Shown: positions 14,572 through 21,704, counted from the stretch's first letter. The stretch is DNA of 22,540 nucleotides from an uncultured Coriobacteriaceae bacterium (GCA_900544245.1 UQUH01000026.1:1-22540), one strand, 5' to 3'. Program-made: numbers and translations. The notes: generated from the sequence alone by a model not told the origin.

Positions 14572-15246
14572 CTACAGCTCCACTCTATCCCAGGGATTGC
14601 CGCAGGTCATCTTGCCTTCGGGGCATGCGCCCTTCACGCAACCGGGACCAGCCTGCGCGAAGATGAGCGGCGCAGTGGGACGCACGAGCTCGAGCATGCG
14701 GCAAGCAACCTCACGAATCTCCCATTGGGCGCGATTGCAGCAACGCAGCTCGAAGAAGTGGAGCAGCTCGCGAATGTTCATGGTCACGACGATCTTGGTT
14801 TCGCAAGCGTTGGGAAGCAGATAGCGCGCATCCTCGGCGGGAACGCCGCGCTCGACGAGATCGGCATAGGCCGCGAAGGCGGCACGCACGGCAGCATCAT
14901 ATTCCTCGGCGGCACCTGCTTCGACGACGGAGTCGGGAACGATGAACTCCGGCTCTTCCCTGAAGGTCACGTAACGCTGCGACTGCTGGTTGTAGGAAGC
15001 AAGACGATGCCGGACGAGCTGGTGCGTCATCGCGCGTGAGACGCCATCGATGGCAAAGGTATAACTCGCATGCTCGAGAGTCGAGAAGTGGCCGCTCTCG
15101 AGAATGGTGCGCAGGACCTTCTCGATGCGCTCCTCGGACAGGGTCTCCATGAGCTCGGCAGCCCCCACGGGCGCATAGCACAGGCGTGCCGCCGTCGCGA
15201 CGGCGCGTTGCGGATCTGGCGTATGGTAGAGCAGTTCGACGTTCAT
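14572..15246 (-). CDS. thyX: Flavin-dependent thymidylate synthase
   Basis: Methylates dUMP to dTMP with methylene-tetrahydrofolate, FAD and NADPH. The 224 residues show the ThyX motif RHRLASYNQQSQR at 79-91. They also show HFSTLEHASYTFAI, LPNACETKIVVTMNIREL and FFELRCCNRAQWEIR. The C-terminus has several Cys (CVKGACPEGKMTCG), seen in many Gram-positive ThyX proteins. The ATG at 15246 has AAAGGA 6 bases upstream. It is first in the operon with DUF1385 and aroCKBQ. No thyA is seen here. Confidence 0.97.
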   Translation of the reverse strand: MNVELLYHTPDPQRAVATAARLCYAPVGAAELMETLSEERIEKVLRTILESGHFSTLEHASYTFAIDGVSRAMTHQLVRHRLASYNQQSQRYVTFREEPEFIVPDSVVEAGAAEEYDAAVRAAFAAYADLVERGVPAEDARYLLPNACETKIVVTMNIRELLHFFELRCCNRAQWEIREVACRMLELVRPTAPLIFAQAGPGCVKGACPEGKMTCGNPWDRVEL

Positions 15247-15269
15247 GGAGCGTCCTTTCGATTGGCTGC

Positions 15270-15289
15270 GCGCGAATCATCTTTCGCGC
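15270..15289. other. Short hairpin in the thyX leader
   Basis: GCGCGAA (15270-15276) and TTCGCGC (15283-15289) form a perfect 7-bp stem with loop TCATCT, about 24 bases before the thyX start. There is no T-run, so it does not look like a terminator. The rest of the gap 15247-15359 shows nothing else I can name. Confidence 0.4.
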
Positions 15290-15359
15290 ATCCGTTCAGG
15301 CCATACTAAAAGAAAAGACACCACCCCGTGAAGGGATGACGACCAGAAATACCAAAACG

Positions 15360-15629
15360 TCAGAATTCGCTTGTGGATGGGATTGACAGCTGCTCATCGA
15401 TTCGCGCAATGGCAAGATAGAGTTCGGGAGCCATGAGGAAGAATCTCTCGTCGCTCTTTGTCACGGGATAGAGCAGCTCACCGAGCTGAGCGAAAAGCGC
15501 ATGTCTCTCGGCATCGAGCTCTACGGGCGTGCACGTCAGACGCGAATGTCCCGTCTCATCTTCGGGTCGTGCCGCCGTCCGTGATTGCGTGTGCTCACTC
15601 CCCATGCCCGACTGGCCTCTCATCCGCAT
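15360..15629 (-). CDS. Small hypothetical protein (up to 89 aa)
   Basis: I do not recognise a named family. The N-terminal third is polar and likely disordered. Residues 37-82 (LDAERHALFAQLGELLYPV..., then MAPELYLAIARIDEQL) look like two amphipathic helices and are compositionally normal for a real protein. There are no membrane segments or Cys clusters apart from one Cys. The start is uncertain: ATG at 15629, 15623 or 15605. The last has GAGG 10 bases upstream and would leave the conserved-looking part intact. It is upstream of thyX in the same direction (113-base gap) and divergent from the XRE regulator, sharing the region with the dyad at 15668-15687. It may therefore be that regulator's target. 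Confidence 0.5.
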   Translation of the reverse strand: MRMRGQSGMGSEHTQSRTAARPEDETGHSRLTCTPVELDAERHALFAQLGELLYPVTKSDERFFLMAPELYLAIARIDEQLSIPSTSEF

Positions 15630-15667
15630 ATCGGCATCCGCACCCGAGCCGATAGGCCACGTGCAAA

Positions 15668-15687
15668 TGTTGGCATATGTACCAACA
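15668..15687. promoter_or_regulatory. Candidate operator dyad between the XRE gene and the divergent small ORF
   Basis: TGTTGG and CCAACA flank an 8-base centre; 8 of 10 base pairs of the 20-bp dyad are symmetric. It lies just upstream of the XRE regulator's extended -10 box, a typical place for an autoregulatory Cro/CI-type operator. The assignment is positional inference. Confidence 0.45.
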
Positions 15688-15696
15688 ACGATGCAA

Positions 15697-15705
15697 TGCT
15701 ATCAC
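15697..15705 (+). promoter_or_regulatory. Extended -10 promoter of the XRE regulator gene
   Basis: TGCTATCAC fits an extended -10 (TGn plus TATCAC). Transcription would start near 15711-15713, only about 6-8 bases before the proposed ATG. The mRNA would then be nearly leaderless, which agrees with the absence of a ribosome-binding site. Confidence 0.4.
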
Positions 15706-15718
15706 ATACGCTGAATGA

Positions 15719-15976
15719 ATGGATGCAAGCTGCCAGCAGAACAGGCGCCTAGTCGGCGCGAGAATCAATGAGCTCAGAAGGACGCAGGGTCTTTCTCTGA
15801 GAAAGCTCGCCCAGATGGTCAATATGGATTACGCCTACATCTGCAATATCGAGAGCGGACAGGCCAACCCGACCCTCGATGCACTCTCCAAGATCGCCGC
15901 AGGTCTCGACGTCGAGGTCATCGAGCTCTTCGAGTCCCCTTCCAACATCGACTACGCGATGAGCAAGGTCGACTAG
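15719..15976 (+). CDS. XRE-family (Cro/CI) DNA-binding regulator
   Basis: The 85-residue protein is almost only a helix-turn-helix domain. The helices run from VGARINELRRTQGLSLRKLAQMVNMD through YAYICNIESGQANPTLDALSKIAAGL, ending ELFESPSN. The motif SLRKLAQMVNM-YICNIESG is the classic HTH_3 pattern. A dimeric repressor with no ligand domain is expected. The ATG at 15719 has no purine-rich box upstream, and an extended -10 lies so close that the transcript could be nearly leaderless. Its operator may be the dyad at 15668-15687, giving autoregulation and control of the divergent small ORF. It ends 48 bases from the convergent flavodoxin-family gene. Confidence 0.88.
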   Translation: MDASCQQNRRLVGARINELRRTQGLSLRKLAQMVNMDYAYICNIESGQANPTLDALSKIAAGLDVEVIELFESPSNIDYAMSKVD

Positions 15977-16024
15977 GGTACAAGACGAACCCAACGCGAC
16001 GGCGATGCCGTGCCTCGTCCTCCC

Positions 16025-16645
16025 CTACCGGATGAAGCCCATCCTCTCGGCAGGCTCCTTGAGCGGCAGACCGCCGACTTCTTTCTCTCGCGCGATGGCG
16101 CGCATGAGGAACGCCATGTTACGTGCGAGCGTGCGCATCTGCTGCAGGCCCTCGGCGTCTTGAGCCGCCTCGCCCTTCTCGCGGCCATATACGCCGTTCC
16201 AGTACTGACCCGACGCGATGGGCATGCCCGAAATGCCGAAGTACTTGTTCACCTCGTCCCAGGTGGCCTCGATACCGCCTCGACGCGCCACGGCCACGGC
16301 GCAGCCGACCTTCATGGTCTTGTCCACACTTCCCGTGGAGTAGAACAACCTGTCGAGAAAGGCGATTGGCGTGGCGTTGGCGCTCCCGTAGTACACGGGC
16401 GTGCCGACGACCAGACCGTCTGCCTCGGCGAGTTTGGGGGCGACCTCGTTCACGAGGTCATCGAACACGCACTTGCCGAGCTCCGCGCACTTGGAACAGG
16501 CAATGCAGCCGCGAATGTCCTTGTTGCCGACTTGCACGGTCTCGACCTCCACGCCTTCCTCGGCAAGAGTCTTCTCCATTTCCGCCAGGGCAATGGACGT
16601 GTTGCCATCAGGCCGTGGACTTCCGTTGATCATCAGAACCTTCAT
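16025..16645 (-). CDS. Flavodoxin-family NAD(P)H-dependent oxidoreductase
   Basis: FMN-binding, flavodoxin-like fold reductase of the NADPH-dependent FMN reductase / iron-sulfur flavoprotein-like group; substrate unknown. The 206 residues start KVLMINGSPRPDGNTSIAL (phosphate-binding loop). Next come GCIACSKCAELGKCVFDD, a Cys-rich segment seen in this subfamily, and the FMN-contact loop GTPVYYGSANATPIAFLDRLF. The segment IASGQYWNGVYGR and a C-terminal helix follow. The ATG at 16645 has GAGGG about 6 bases upstream; an upstream in-frame start adds seven residues. It stands alone among accessory genes. A TTGACA at 16725-16720 has no partner -10. Confidence 0.9.
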   Translation of the reverse strand: MKVLMINGSPRPDGNTSIALAEMEKTLAEEGVEVETVQVGNKDIRGCIACSKCAELGKCVFDDLVNEVAPKLAEADGLVVGTPVYYGSANATPIAFLDRLFYSTGSVDKTMKVGCAVAVARRGGIEATWDEVNKYFGISGMPIASGQYWNGVYGREKGEAAQDAEGLQQMRTLARNMAFLMRAIAREKEVGGLPLKEPAERMGFIR

Positions 16646-16744
16646 GATGGTCCCTCTCCTTCTCATTGCGCGTCAAGTTCGGCAGTCGTGTGCGTCGTGC
16701 CCTTCGTAACGGCCGCACGTGTCAATGCCTCTCATGTGATCTTG

Positions 16745-16762
16745 CGACCATCGGCGTGGTCG
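16745..16762. other. Small hairpin after the stop of the Cys-containing orphan gene
   Basis: CGACCA and TGGTCG pair across a 6-base loop, touching the TAA of the gene at 16763. There is no T-run on the minus strand. It may help end transcription or protect the mRNA end; I see no stronger signal in 16646-16762. Confidence 0.35.
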
Positions 16763-17059
16763 TTACCCTCTGCAAAGGCCCGATTTGGGATACCACTGCT
16801 TGCGGGCCTCGATGAGCCCGACGAGTTGCTGCTTTTCCTCGTCATCGAAATCAACGCTGGCCCTCACCTCGTCGGCGAGCTTATCGAGCATCTCTATCGC
16901 TCCATCGAGCTTGGGAGCCGGGCAGCATGGACGACAGAAGAAGCGAATCCAGTACGTGTCCTTTTGCATGTCGTCGTAGAGTTCCCGGAATGATGATGCC
17001 CCCTGCGTCGGGCTGATCTCGCATGCGTCCACGTTTTGCTCCTTGCTCATCGTAATCAT
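16763..17059 (-). CDS. Hypothetical protein with a CRPCC motif (about 98 aa)
   Basis: I do not recognise the family. The protein is soluble and mostly helical, with an FFCRPCCPAPK segment near residues 40-50. It continues with DGAIEMLDKLADEVRASV and EEKQQLVGLIEARKQWYPKSG. The CxxCC cluster plus Cys near each end could bind a metal or form disulfides. The start is ATG 17059 (AGGA three bases upstream) or ATG 17050 (MSKEQ). It lies 32 bases downstream of the ferredoxin-like ORF and may be co-transcribed with it and fic. Confidence 0.6.
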   Translation of the reverse strand: MITMSKEQNVDACEISPTQGASSFRELYDDMQKDTYWIRFFCRPCCPAPKLDGAIEMLDKLADEVRASVDFDDEEKQQLVGLIEARKQWYPKSGLCRG

Positions 17060-17091
17060 TGTTCCTGGTCATTCTATAACGAACGATGCAT

Positions 17092-17250
17092 CTACGCGAA
17101 CAGCTCGGCCGTCTCCTCCATGCGCTCGACGATCTTGACGCCGAAGGGACAGTTGGGCTCGCAACTGCCGCATCCGATGCAATCCGAGGCGTTCTTGTCC
17201 AAGGCGAGGTAATGCTCGCGGATACCCGTGGGAACCTTTTCCTGCGCCAT
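17092..17250 (-). CDS. Orphan 4Fe-4S ferredoxin-like ORF (52 aa), resembling an aldo/keto reductase tail
   Basis: This short ORF encodes 52 residues whose middle is ASDCIGCGSCEPNCPFGVKI, with a CxxCxxCxxxCP cluster for one [4Fe-4S]. The HYLAL lead and VERMEETAELFA end are exactly the layout of the C-terminal domain that follows the catalytic barrel in many anaerobe aldo/keto reductases. No barrel precedes it: the fic stop is 5 bases upstream of the ATG, in another frame. It has only a poor ribosome-binding site (GCGAAG). It is either a remnant of a deleted aldo/keto reductase gene or a free-standing mini-ferredoxin translated by coupling to fic. Confidence 0.65.
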   Translation of the reverse strand: MAQEKVPTGIREHYLALDKNASDCIGCGSCEPNCPFGVKIVERMEETAELFA

Positions 17251-17255
17251 CTTCG

Positions 17256-17867
17256 CTACGCACCGAGCTCGGCGGTCGTGTACGTGCCATAGCCTTCGTA
17301 GCGATAGCTCGCGTCGATACCTTTCATGTAGACCTGGCGATCATCGATGCGGTCGGTCAACGCCTCCGCAAGAAGCGCCTTGATCTCGACGTCCTTCAAG
17401 GGGCTGCGCTCCATCGCGGAAAGGTAGTCTTCCTTGCCCACGCGACTCCAATCCACCACGACGCCGAGCTCACGTCTCAAGATCGCGTCGAGCCAGATGC
17501 GCATGCTCCTACCGTTTCCCTCCCTGAAAGGATGGGCGACGTTCATCTCGACGTATTTCTCGATTATCTCGTCAAAGGTCGATTGCGGCATCCTATCTAT
17601 CGCCGCAAGCGCATCATCGAGATAGAGCACGGAGGCGAAGCGAAAACCGCCTTTTGCGATGTCGACAGTCCGCATCTGACCAGCAAAGTCATAGATATCC
17701 TGGAAAAGCTGCGCGTGAACTTGCGCAAGACCTGCAAACGTCCCGATTTCGAATTCATCGGACATACCGCTCTCGAAGAGCTCGAGCGCTCGCATCTTGC
17801 TGAGCTTCTCCTCCTCGTGAGCCAACTCAATATCATCTTGTATGCCGAGCTTGTTCTCGAGAGCCAT
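17256..17867 (-). CDS. fic: Fic-domain protein adenylyltransferase, class III (self-inhibited)
   Basis: Fic enzymes usually transfer AMP from ATP to a hydroxyl side chain of a target protein. The 203 residues carry the complete active-site motif HPFREGNGR at 112-120 with the catalytic His. The C-terminal SYRYEG at 187-192 matches the inhibitory [S/T]xxxE[G/N] helix that defines class III, as in Neisseria meningitidis Fic. The regions GTFAGLAQVHAQLFQDIYDFAGQMR, KGGFRFA and KYVEMN also follow that protein. An intramolecular inhibitor means no separate antitoxin gene is needed, and none is seen. The ATG at 17867 has GAGGAA 5 bases upstream. It stands among accessory genes, which suggests gain by transfer. 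Confidence 0.93.
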   Translation of the reverse strand: MALENKLGIQDDIELAHEEEKLSKMRALELFESGMSDEFEIGTFAGLAQVHAQLFQDIYDFAGQMRTVDIAKGGFRFASVLYLDDALAAIDRMPQSTFDEIIEKYVEMNVAHPFREGNGRSMRIWLDAILRRELGVVVDWSRVGKEDYLSAMERSPLKDVEIKALLAEALTDRIDDRQVYMKGIDASYRYEGYGTYTTAELGA

Positions 17868-17935
17868 GCGTTCCTCGTCTTCGAAAAAATACGTCTCGAA
17901 TGTCCCCTGCAGGTATCATCGAAAGCACGACGAGA

Positions 17936-18827
17936 TTATACCTCTCGTTCGGCCTGGCCACGCTGCGAGAGGACCAGGCCCGCGATGGTGAGCGCCAATC
18001 CGGTGACGATGGGCACGGTGAGTGGCTCGCCCAGCAGGATGATCGAGGCGGTCGCCGTGATGGCGGGGACGAGGTAGATGTACGTCGTCGAGACCACGGC
18101 GCCGAGCCTGCGCACCGCCACGTTCCAGGTTACGAAGCACGCCGCGGAGGCGACCAGTCCCAGGAAAAGCAGATTCGCGACATTATCCCAGGCAAGCGCC
18201 TCGTGCACCGCAGGCAAATCACCACCGAACAGGACGCTTGTCGGGATGATGAAGACGAGACCCCAGAGAAAGGTGCGCTTGGTGGACGCGATGGTCTCGT
18301 AGCCAAGTTCGCTTGACCAGCATCGAGTAGACGGCCCAGACGACGGCAGCCAGGAGAGCGAGCAGGTCACCGAGGTATGAAAGGCCGCCAAAGGCCGACA
18401 TCGCGTCCTCGCCACCCGTGCTCACGCCGACAAGCACGAGACCACCCATCGCCAACAGAAAGCCGATGACGAAGCGCACGTTCAGGGCGGAGCGGTCCCC
18501 ACGTGTCATCGCGATAATCGCCGTGAACAACGGCGAGGCCGCCACGATGACACCCACAGCCGTCGCCGTCGTGAACACAAGTGCGATGTTCTCGAGCAGA
18601 TAATACGCGGCGATGCCCGTCGCTCCGGCAAAGACGAAAAGCCATTCGTGACGGCGCTCATGCAGGTGCATGATGTGCGGGCGTAGGATACAAAGCGCGA
18701 TCGTGCCGATGACGAAGCGAATCGCCAGGATCTGCAATGGTGTGAAATCGACGAGGAGCACCTTGGTCGAGACAAAGGTAAGACCCCAGACGAGGATGGT
18801 GAACAACGCGATGAGATGATACCTCAC
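17936..18827 (-). pseudogene. EamA (DMT superfamily) transporter, frameshifted
   Basis: Drug/metabolite transporters of this family have ten membrane helices in two EamA repeats. The first repeat and the start of the second are read from GTG 18827 (YHLIALFTILVWGLTFVSTK through LLALLAAVVWAVYSMLVKR). The rest lies in another frame, from ELGYETIAS through WGLVFIIPTSVLFGG to LSQRGQAEREV, ending at 17936. The break is at about 18308-18312. A missing CG or GC dinucleotide (or one extra base) would restore a normal protein of about 295 residues. Each fragment looks otherwise intact, so the lesion is recent or a sequence error. The GTG start overlaps the regulator's stop (GTGA), with GGAGG 9 bases upstream. 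Confidence 0.85.
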
Positions 18828-19657
18828 TGAACGTCGCCTCCGGCGGCCATCGCACGATAGGCAGCGGGCGTCGAGCCGATACGCTGCTTGAAGGCACGTG
18901 TGAGATGGGCTTGGTCGGAAAAACCGGTTGCAGCCGCCACGTCAGCGGGACTCACTCCGCGGACAAGAAGATCGCGAGCGCAATCGACCCGCATCGAGAG
19001 AAGATGCTGGGATGGCGTAATGGAGAACTCTCGCCTATATGCCCTGATGAGCGCATACTCCGAGATTCTCTCCCGTTGCGCGAGATCCCCCACCACGACA
19101 GGGTCTGCCATGTGGCCACGAAGGTAGGCGTACGTCCTTAGCGCGGCCTCACGATTGCGCCGCGGGACCGATGCTATCGATTCCGCCACACCACCCCTCG
19201 AAAGGGCATCTCGCAAGGCGATCAGCGCATCCTCGGCCCCATGTCTGTCGGCAGCGCGTTCCACGGCATCCGCAAACACCGTGAACGCATCACGCGCACC
19301 ACAGTTTCTCAGAACCGGACCAGCAAGTTTTGTCGAGCCAAACGCGCGCGCGGGCAAGGCGAAGCTATCGTACGCGAAGGCCCCTTCCCCACTCTGAACG
19401 CACCCGTGCACGTCACCAGGATTGAACACGACGACATCACCGGATACGAGCGCGTATGTCTCGCCATTGCACTCGAGCATCCGCGCTCCACGACGAATGA
19501 GGCCGATGACGTAATGACTGTGGGAATGGGACACGAACGGCTGCAGAAACCCCTCGTAAGTCCTCCGCTCGCCTTCGACATGGCGCAGCGGCGTAACCAC
19601 GCACGAGGGACTCGCTTGCGTCGGGCTGACCACCCTGCCTTTTCCGATATGAACCAT
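18824..19657 (-). CDS. AraC-family transcription regulator with N-terminal cupin domain
   Basis: The 277 residues contain an N-terminal cupin-like sensor domain. This runs from SHSHSHYVIGLIRRG near 43-57 through SGDVVVFNPGDVHGC. Two C-terminal helix-turn-helix units follow (about 190-275): VGDLAQRERISEYALIRAYRREF, and then SPADVAAATGFSDQAHLTRAFKQRIGSTPAAYR, the AraC signature. His residues in the cupin may bind a ligand or metal. It overlaps the EamA transporter gene by 4 bases, so it probably controls export by that transporter in response to a small molecule, which is unknown. The ATG at 19657 has only a weak GGAA 11 bases upstream. Confidence 0.92.
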   Translation of the reverse strand: MVHIGKGRVVSPTQASPSCVVTPLRHVEGERRTYEGFLQPFVSHSHSHYVIGLIRRGARMLECNGETYALVSGDVVVFNPGDVHGCVQSGEGAFAYDSFALPARAFGSTKLAGPVLRNCGARDAFTVFADAVERAADRHGAEDALIALRDALSRGGVAESIASVPRRNREAALRTYAYLRGHMADPVVVGDLAQRERISEYALIRAYRREFSITPSQHLLSMRVDCARDLLVRGVSPADVAAATGFSDQAHLTRAFKQRIGSTPAAYRAMAAGGDVQ

Positions 19658-19753
19658 GCCGTGCCATTCCAGTCAACATGCTCGCCTTTGCCAATGTCTC
19701 GCAAGCATACTGCCATAACGAGAAGCATTCTTGAACGTAATTGCACCTGCAAC

Positions 19754-19784
19754 AAAAAACGCCGCCCCGAACGGGACGGCGTTT
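19754..19784 (-). terminator. Rho-independent terminator of rpmE
   Basis: On the minus strand AAACGCCGTCCCG pairs with CGGGGCGGCG plus T's around a 2-base loop (one G-U), followed by a run of six T. It lies 23 bases after the rpmE stop. It is the strongest terminator in the window. Confidence 0.92.
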
Positions 19785-19806
19785 CGAGCTTCTTTGGATG
19801 CGAGAG

Positions 19807-20304
19807 TTACTCGGCACTCTCCTCGGCAGCAGCTTCCTCGGTAGCCTGCTCGGCCTCGGCGGCTTCCGCAGCAGCCTCGGCGACCTCGGACACGCCCTCT
19901 TCTTCCTTGGCCTCGTCCTCGGCGGCAGCAGCTTCCTGCTCGGCCTTCTCGGCTTCACGAGCGGCCTTCTCCGCGTACTTCTTGGCACGCTCTTCCTTGG
20001 CGGCCTGCTTGGCAGCGCGCTCCTCGGCGGCCTTGGCGGCCTTCTCGGCGGCGGCAGCCTGCTTGGCGGCCTTCTCGACTGCCTTGCGCTCCTTGAGCTG
20101 GTCGGCGGCGGAACCGAACTTGTTGGAGAAGCGCTGGACGCGTCCGCCGGTATCGACGAACTTCTGCTGGCCCGTGAAGAACGGGTGGCACTCGTTGCAC
20201 AGGTCGACGACGAGCTCGGGCTTGGTCGAGCGGGTCTTGAAGGTGTTGCCGCAGCTGCAGCGCACCGTGCACTCTACGTAATCGGGATGGATATCGGGTT
20301 TCAT
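19807..20304 (-). CDS. rpmE: Ribosomal protein L31 (bL31, zinc type) with a long charged C-terminal extension
   Basis: Large-subunit protein at the central protuberance. The first 72 or so residues are a standard zinc-type L31: KPDIHPDYV, Cys at 16, 18, 36 and 39, CNECHPFFTGQQKFVDTGGRVQRF. After that come about 90 residues of Ala/Lys/Glu. A lysine-rich coiled-coil-like part (ERKAVEKAAKQAAAAEKAAK, then AAKEERAKKYAEKAAREAEK) precedes a very acidic end (EDEAKEEEGVSEVAEAAAEA...). The 165-residue total is roughly twice the family norm. The ATG at 20304 has AAAGGAG 5 bases upstream. A promoter-like pair lies at 20360-20388 and a strong terminator follows, so it is probably a single-gene transcript. 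Confidence 0.95.
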   Translation of the reverse strand: MKPDIHPDYVECTVRCSCGNTFKTRSTKPELVVDLCNECHPFFTGQQKFVDTGGRVQRFSNKFGSAADQLKERKAVEKAAKQAAAAEKAAKAAEERAAKQAAKEERAKKYAEKAAREAEKAEQEAAAAEDEAKEEEGVSEVAEAAAEAAEAEQATEEAAAEESAE

Positions 20305-20359
20305 TCTTGCTCCTTTGGTATGCCTTAGTTTCCGACCAAGGCTCAAAACAGTCTAAAGT

Positions 20360-20388
20360 ATGATACCAGCAGCGAACGTACATATCCA
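20360..20388 (-). promoter_or_regulatory. Candidate promoter of rpmE
   Basis: The minus strand has TGGATA (20388-20383), a 17-base spacer and TATCAT (20365-20360) preceded by TG one base away (TGGTATCAT, extended -10). The start would be about 50 bases before the rpmE ATG. Confidence 0.5.
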
Positions 20389-20489
20389 GTCCCAATTTCC
20401 AAGTACGGTCACCGGCAGATTGCGTCGGCGTTTCTGCTCAAATGGGTGTACCCTTTGGGCGAAGAGCGTCAGTCCGGGGAGCATGGGCC

Positions 20490-21704
20490 ATGGCCGAGAG
20501 ACGATATCGAAGCGGCAGAAACCAAGACGATTCGCGTCGTCCTCCATCACGTCCTGACGCCCAGGCGCATCGAGCGTCTCACTCCCCCTCTCCGGCCCCT
20601 TCCCCATCGCAACGACGGCGCAATGCCCCGAATAGCCCCGACAAACGCGCCACGCATGCACATGTGGACAGACCGCGCCAGGGGAGCGCACGTCCCCAAA
20701 CCGCCATCTACGAACAGCGTCCCACGCGCAATACGCAACGCCAGCGAGATTCGCAATCCCCCCGGACGGTACGCGAGCGCCAGCGCTATCAGAATGGCAA
20801 GCGCAGCCAGCGACAGCAGTCGCACCGCTCCCCCAACGCACGTCCGCCACGCAACCGCTTTTTGCTTGTCGTTCCCGTACTCGTCGTCATCGCACTCGCC
20901 TGCATCGTGTGGTTCTTCGCCTGTTCGAACGATGGCGCGAACACGGGTCAGGATCCGTCTACCACGACGAGCACGGCACAGCAGGCTGCGGATGCGTCCA
21001 TGAACGCATCCTCTTCGCACCCCGCCGCCACGATGCTCACCGGTAACGCGCAGGATCGAGCCGCGACCAGCGAGAGCGCAAATGACGTGAAGCCCACCGA
21101 GAAGGTTGTCTACCTCACCTTCGACGATGGCCCCTCCGAGCATACGCAACAGATTCTCGACACACTCGATGCCTACGGAATCAAGGCGACATGGTTCATC
21201 CTCGGCAACACTGGTCACATCGATACCGTGAAAGAAATCTGGGAGCGCGGCCATCAAGTTGGCCTGCATTCGAGTGAGCACGATTACGATTACATATACG
21301 CAGATCCCGCCAATTTCGTGGCCGACATCGAGAAGGTGGGATCGGCCGTAAGCGAGCGCATCGGCTTCATGCCGACGCTCATCCGCTTTCCGGGTGGCAG
21401 CGCAAACGGCTATAACGCCGGACGCACTGACGCGTTCAGGCAAGCGGCGGCCGAGCATGGCTGGCATTACTTCGACTGGAACGTGAGCATCGGCGACTCG
21501 ACTCAACCGCCCGCATCGGTCGAAACCCTCGTGGGTAACATCGAACGCGAGGCAGAAGGCTGCAACTCCTGCAACGTGCTCATGCACGATTCGGACTTCA
21601 AGCCGACGACGCCCGACGCGCTTCCCCAGATCATCGAGTACTTTATCGACGAGGGCTATAGCTTCGACGTCATCGGGGCAGATAGCTTCGGGTATCACTT
21701 CTAG
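20490..21704 (+). CDS. Membrane-anchored polysaccharide (peptidoglycan) deacetylase, NodB domain
   Basis: Extracytoplasmic carbohydrate esterase family 4 enzyme, probably removing N-acetyl groups from peptidoglycan or another cell-wall glycan. Of 404 residues, the first 122 are cytosolic and very rich in Arg, Gln, Ser and Pro. One membrane helix follows (FLLVVPVLVVIALACIVWFF, about 124-143), then a Ser/Thr/Ala linker and the NodB domain (about 206-395). The metal and catalytic motifs are complete: TFDDGPS with Asp 212-213, HSSEH 260-264, RFPGG 299-303, FDWNVSIGD, and LMHDSD with His 366. The ATG at 20490 has GGGGAG 10 bases upstream; an in-frame ATG at 20442 has none. It stands between rpmE and rho, on the opposite strand. 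Confidence 0.92.
   Translation: MAERRYRSGRNQDDSRRPPSRPDAQAHRASHSPSPAPSPSQRRRNAPNSPDKRATHAHVDRPRQGSARPQTAIYEQRPTRNTQRQRDSQSPRTVRERQRYQNGKRSQRQQSHRSPNARPPRNRFLLVVPVLVVIALACIVWFFACSNDGANTGQDPSTTTSTAQQAADASMNASSSHPAATMLTGNAQDRAATSESANDVKPTEKVVYLTFDDGPSEHTQQILDTLDAYGIKATWFILGNTGHIDTVKEIWERGHQVGLHSSEHDYDYIYADPANFVADIEKVGSAVSERIGFMPTLIRFPGGSANGYNAGRTDAFRQAAAEHGWHYFDWNVSIGDSTQPPASVETLVGNIEREAEGCNSCNVLMHDSDFKPTTPDALPQIIEYFIDEGYSFDVIGADSFGYHF

Noticed and set aside
15270..15289. thyX leader hairpin as a terminator
   Set aside because: No T-run on either strand and too close to the thyX start.
16720..16725. TTGACA box upstream of the flavodoxin-family gene
   Set aside because: No acceptable -10 at 15-19 bases, so not called as a promoter.
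20547..21698. Minus-strand open frame of 383 codons opposite the deacetylase
   Set aside because: Antisense shadow of a gene with complete NodB motifs.
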